The notes beneath the pieces were generated by a model. That model saw only the letters and a program-made list of their open reading frames with translations. It ran no database searches and was not told the DNA's origin. Of a stretch of DNA of 7,804 bases, positions 5,949 through 7,804 are shown piece after piece. Location of the stretch: positions 36,691 through 44,494 of the forward strand of contig PBTP01000035.1 in NCBI GenBank assembly GCA_002729275.1. Reading direction: 5' to 3'. Origin of the DNA: Roseibacillus sp. (GTDB taxonomy: Bacteria; Verrucomicrobiota; Verrucomicrobiia; Verrucomicrobiales; Akkermansiaceae). Position 1 is the first letter of the stretch; every line of letters begins with the position of its first letter. The position numbers were made by a program, and so were the translations under genes.

Positions 5949-7295
5949 ATGAAGATCTTGTATGCACTTCTGATCCCGGCCTTGTGCCTTCATGCTGAGG
6001 ACTGGCCTCAGTATCTCGGCCCGGGCAGGGATGCGGTCTGGAGGGAGAGCGACGTCGAACTAGATTTTGCCAAGGGAGCTCCGCGATTACTCTGGGCGGC
6101 CCCAACGGGCGGCGGCTACGCTGGTCCCTCGGTAGCTGAAGGCAGGGTCTTTGTCATAGACCGTCTTGCCGAACCCTACGTCGCCGGGAAGCTGAAGCCC
6201 GGTAGTAATGTGAATTTTGTGCGAGCCCGGATCCCTGGTAAGGAGAGGGTTCGCTGTCTCAGAGAGAGTAACGGAGAGGTTCTCTGGGAGCATGCCTACG
6301 AGGCCGATTACTCCTCAGTCTACCCTTACGCGATTGGACCCCGAACGACGCCTCTGGTGCACGAGGGGGTGGTCTACACGCTGGGAGCGGAGGGTCACCT
6401 GCGGGCTTATACAGCAGAAGAGGGTAAGCTGGTGTGGCACCGGAACATCCTGAAGGAATACAAATTGGAAACTCCGCTCTGGGGTACTGCCGGTCATCCT
6501 GTTGTCGAGGGTGAGCTTTTGATCTGTCCGGTGGGTGGTAGCGGGAGCACGGTGGTTGCTTTCGATCGCAGGACGGGCAGGGAACGTTGGAGAGCGTTGG
6601 ATGTTCCCAAGTCCGGCTATGGCACCCCGGTGATCGAAACGATCAATGGCCATCGTCAGCTTCTCGTTTGGGATGCGGAAAACCTTAATGGAATGGACCC
6701 CGATAGCGGGAAGGTATTTTGGAGCGTTCCTTTCAAACCGCAATTCGGGATGGCCATTGGAGCTCCGCGGGTCTGGAAGGATCTCGTTTTCATCATGGGC
6801 TACAACAATAAGTCGGGAGCGATCCGGGTTGCTCCTGATGGGAAGTCGGCGCGGTTAGCCTGGGGCCGTAATCTGCGCAAGGGGGTGGCCGGGGTCATGA
6901 ACACGGCATGGACCAGCGGCGGATATATCTATTCTGGGGGCCAGCGGGGGCTCTTTCGTTGTGTGATGATGGAAACAGGAGAACGGATCTGGGAAACTCC
7001 TCGACCACTTCTACGGGCGGATGGTTCGGGTCGCGGTCCGTGGCCTCATGCCTTTACTGTGCATCACGAGCCCTCTGGTCAGACTCTGATCTTCAACGAC
7101 CACGGGGAAATGATCAGTGCGAGGCTCTCCCCGGCGGGATACCGGGAGGTTGCGCGGACTTCGATCATTGAGCCTACTCATACGGTGGCTGGCCGGCTCC
7201 TAGTGTGGTCTCACCCGGCTTTGGCCAATGGCCGGGTCTACTGCCGCAACGATAAGGAGGTCCGATGCTGGGATCTTGCGCGGGGTGAGCCCTGA
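5949..7295 (+). CDS. Secreted PQQ-like beta-propeller protein
   Basis: This 448-residue protein has a signal peptide (about 1-16, ending LCLHA) followed at once by DWPQYLGPGRDAVW, a typical start of exported PQQ-like propellers in Planctomycetota and Verrucomicrobiota. Blade-like repeats with the pattern of a small residue, G, then a tryptophan recur: VRCLRESNGEVLWE (101-114), LRAYTAEEGKLVWH (151-164), VVAFDRRTGRERWR (202-215), NGMDPDSGKVFWS (247-259), VMMETGERIWET (339-350) and EVRCWDLARG (437-446). Whether it binds PQQ or any cofactor is unknown. Many relatives are structural or binding propellers rather than dehydrogenases, and I cannot identify a dehydrogenase active site. The ATG is preceded by AGAGG (5941-5945), a short-spaced Shine-Dalgarno. 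A DUF1549 gene follows after 45 bases, so the two are probably cotranscribed and both act outside the cytoplasm. Confidence 0.88.
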   Translation: MKILYALLIPALCLHAEDWPQYLGPGRDAVWRESDVELDFAKGAPRLLWAAPTGGGYAGPSVAEGRVFVIDRLAEPYVAGKLKPGSNVNFVRARIPGKERVRCLRESNGEVLWEHAYEADYSSVYPYAIGPRTTPLVHEGVVYTLGAEGHLRAYTAEEGKLVWHRNILKEYKLETPLWGTAGHPVVEGELLICPVGGSGSTVVAFDRRTGRERWRALDVPKSGYGTPVIETINGHRQLLVWDAENLNGMDPDSGKVFWSVPFKPQFGMAIGAPRVWKDLVFIMGYNNKSGAIRVAPDGKSARLAWGRNLRKGVAGVMNTAWTSGGYIYSGGQRGLFRCVMMETGERIWETPRPLLRADGSGRGPWPHAFTVHHEPSGQTLIFNDHGEMISARLSPAGYREVARTSIIEPTHTVAGRLLVWSHPALANGRVYCRNDKEVRCWDLARGEP

Positions 7296-7340
7296 TGGCC
7301 TTTTCGGGACGTATTTTAGCTGTAACGGAGCAGGGTTTTG

Positions 7341-7804
7341 GTGCGTAATATCTTTGTGCAAAGCCGGGTCACAGTGTTTCTTCTCATCTTCGTGGTAGGG
7401 ATCTTTCCCGTCCTCGCCGAGAAGGAAATCGTCTGGAAGAAGGCGCGTGAATTCTGGTCGTTCCAGCCACCGCGCTCTGGTCCCCTGCCCGAGGTGGTGC
7501 GCAAGGAGTGGCCCCGAAAGGATCTGGACCGGTTCGTTCTGCGAAGGCTTGAAGATGCGGGGCTGCAACCTGAGAGCGAGGCGGGAAAGAGAACCCTTCT
7601 CCGGAGGCTGAGTTTTGATCTCACGGGTTTGCCTCCCCATGTTGATGAGGTGGAGAGCTTTCTGGAAAGCAAAGAGCCTCAGGCATACGAAAAGCTCGTG
7701 GATCGGTTGCTGGCACGCCCTGAGTTTGGGGAGCGTCTGGCCAGCATGTGGCTGCCTGTCATGCGGTATGCGGAAGACCAGGCGCATCAGGTGGGGAATA
7801 ATGG
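7341..7804 (+). CDS. DUF1549-family secreted protein, 5' part (runs off the window)
   Basis: About 154 codons are visible and the frame is open at the window end. An N-terminal signal peptide (FLLIFVVGIFPVLA, ending near residue 26) is followed by EFWSFQPP (37-44), the leader segment usual in this family. The DUF1549 signature follows: DLDRFVLRRLEDAGLQP (61-77), RRLSFDLTGLPP (88-99), YEKLVDRLLARPEFGER, then WLPVMRYAEDQAHQVGNN at the edge. A DUF1553 domain would be expected further on. No CxxCH haem motif is seen, so this copy lacks the N-terminal cytochrome c domain found in some relatives. The start is GTG at 7341; TTG at 7338 is the only alternative immediately upstream, because TAA at 7323-7325 blocks the frame. 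GGAG (7327-7330) gives a plausible ribosome binding site 10 bases away. The biochemical function of the family is not established; it is often linked to large secreted operons for polymer use. Confidence 0.85.
   Translation, partial: MRNIFVQSRVTVFLLIFVVGIFPVLAEKEIVWKKAREFWSFQPPRSGPLPEVVRKEWPRKDLDRFVLRRLEDAGLQPESEAGKRTLLRRLSFDLTGLPPHVDEVESFLESKEPQAYEKLVDRLLARPEFGERLASMWLPVMRYAEDQAHQVGNN

Noticed and set aside
7295..7348. 17-codon frame at the TGATG overlap with the PQQ-like stop
   Set aside because: It stops after 17 codons; the real downstream gene is in another frame with its own GTG start and signal peptide.

Overview
This window looks like chromosomal DNA from a free-living bacterium of the PVC group, most likely Verrucomicrobiota, with Planctomycetota as the alternative. 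The case rests on family content read by eye: a secreted PQQ-like beta-propeller that begins with a DWPQ-type motif, followed directly by a DUF1549-family protein, plus a GYF_2-RDD membrane protein. The DNA is moderately GC-rich, Shine-Dalgarno sequences are weak, and two genes appear to use non-ATG starts. I see no tRNA, rRNA, CRISPR array, insertion sequence or phage gene. No sequence search was possible, so all names come from motif recognition.

Layout, left to right. (1) A small class I SAM-dependent methyltransferase on the minus strand (45-695) is divergent from an RNase HI gene on the plus strand (786-1289, TTG start), with 90 bases between them. (2) A convergent spacer (1290-1448) holds several short hairpins. 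(3) A large secreted S9-family serine peptidase lies on the minus strand (1449-4637). It has an N-terminal beta-propeller and a C-terminal catalytic domain with an intact Ser-Asp-His triad, and it carries unusual Lys/Pro-rich low-complexity segments. (4) A divergent spacer (4638-4870) is dense in inverted repeats. These include a LexA-like dyad, a nested stem-loop and an 18-base dyad. (5) Three plus-strand genes follow: a GYF_2-linker-RDD membrane protein (4871-5863), a strong stem-loop, a secreted PQQ-like beta-propeller protein (5949-7295), and the 5' part of a DUF1549 protein (7341 to the window end).

How the genes fit together. The propeller and DUF1549 genes are 45 bases apart on the same strand and both have signal peptides. 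They probably form an operon for an envelope or periplasmic function, as is common in this group of bacteria. The S9 peptidase is also exported and probably degrades peptides outside the cytoplasm. The methyltransferase and RNase HI are cytoplasmic and look like ordinary housekeeping or accessory genes. I do not find a clearly new multi-gene system. The most interesting signals are the structured divergent spacer around 4718-4845, the odd architectures of the S9 and GYF_2-RDD proteins, and the homopolymer tracts inside the S9 gene.
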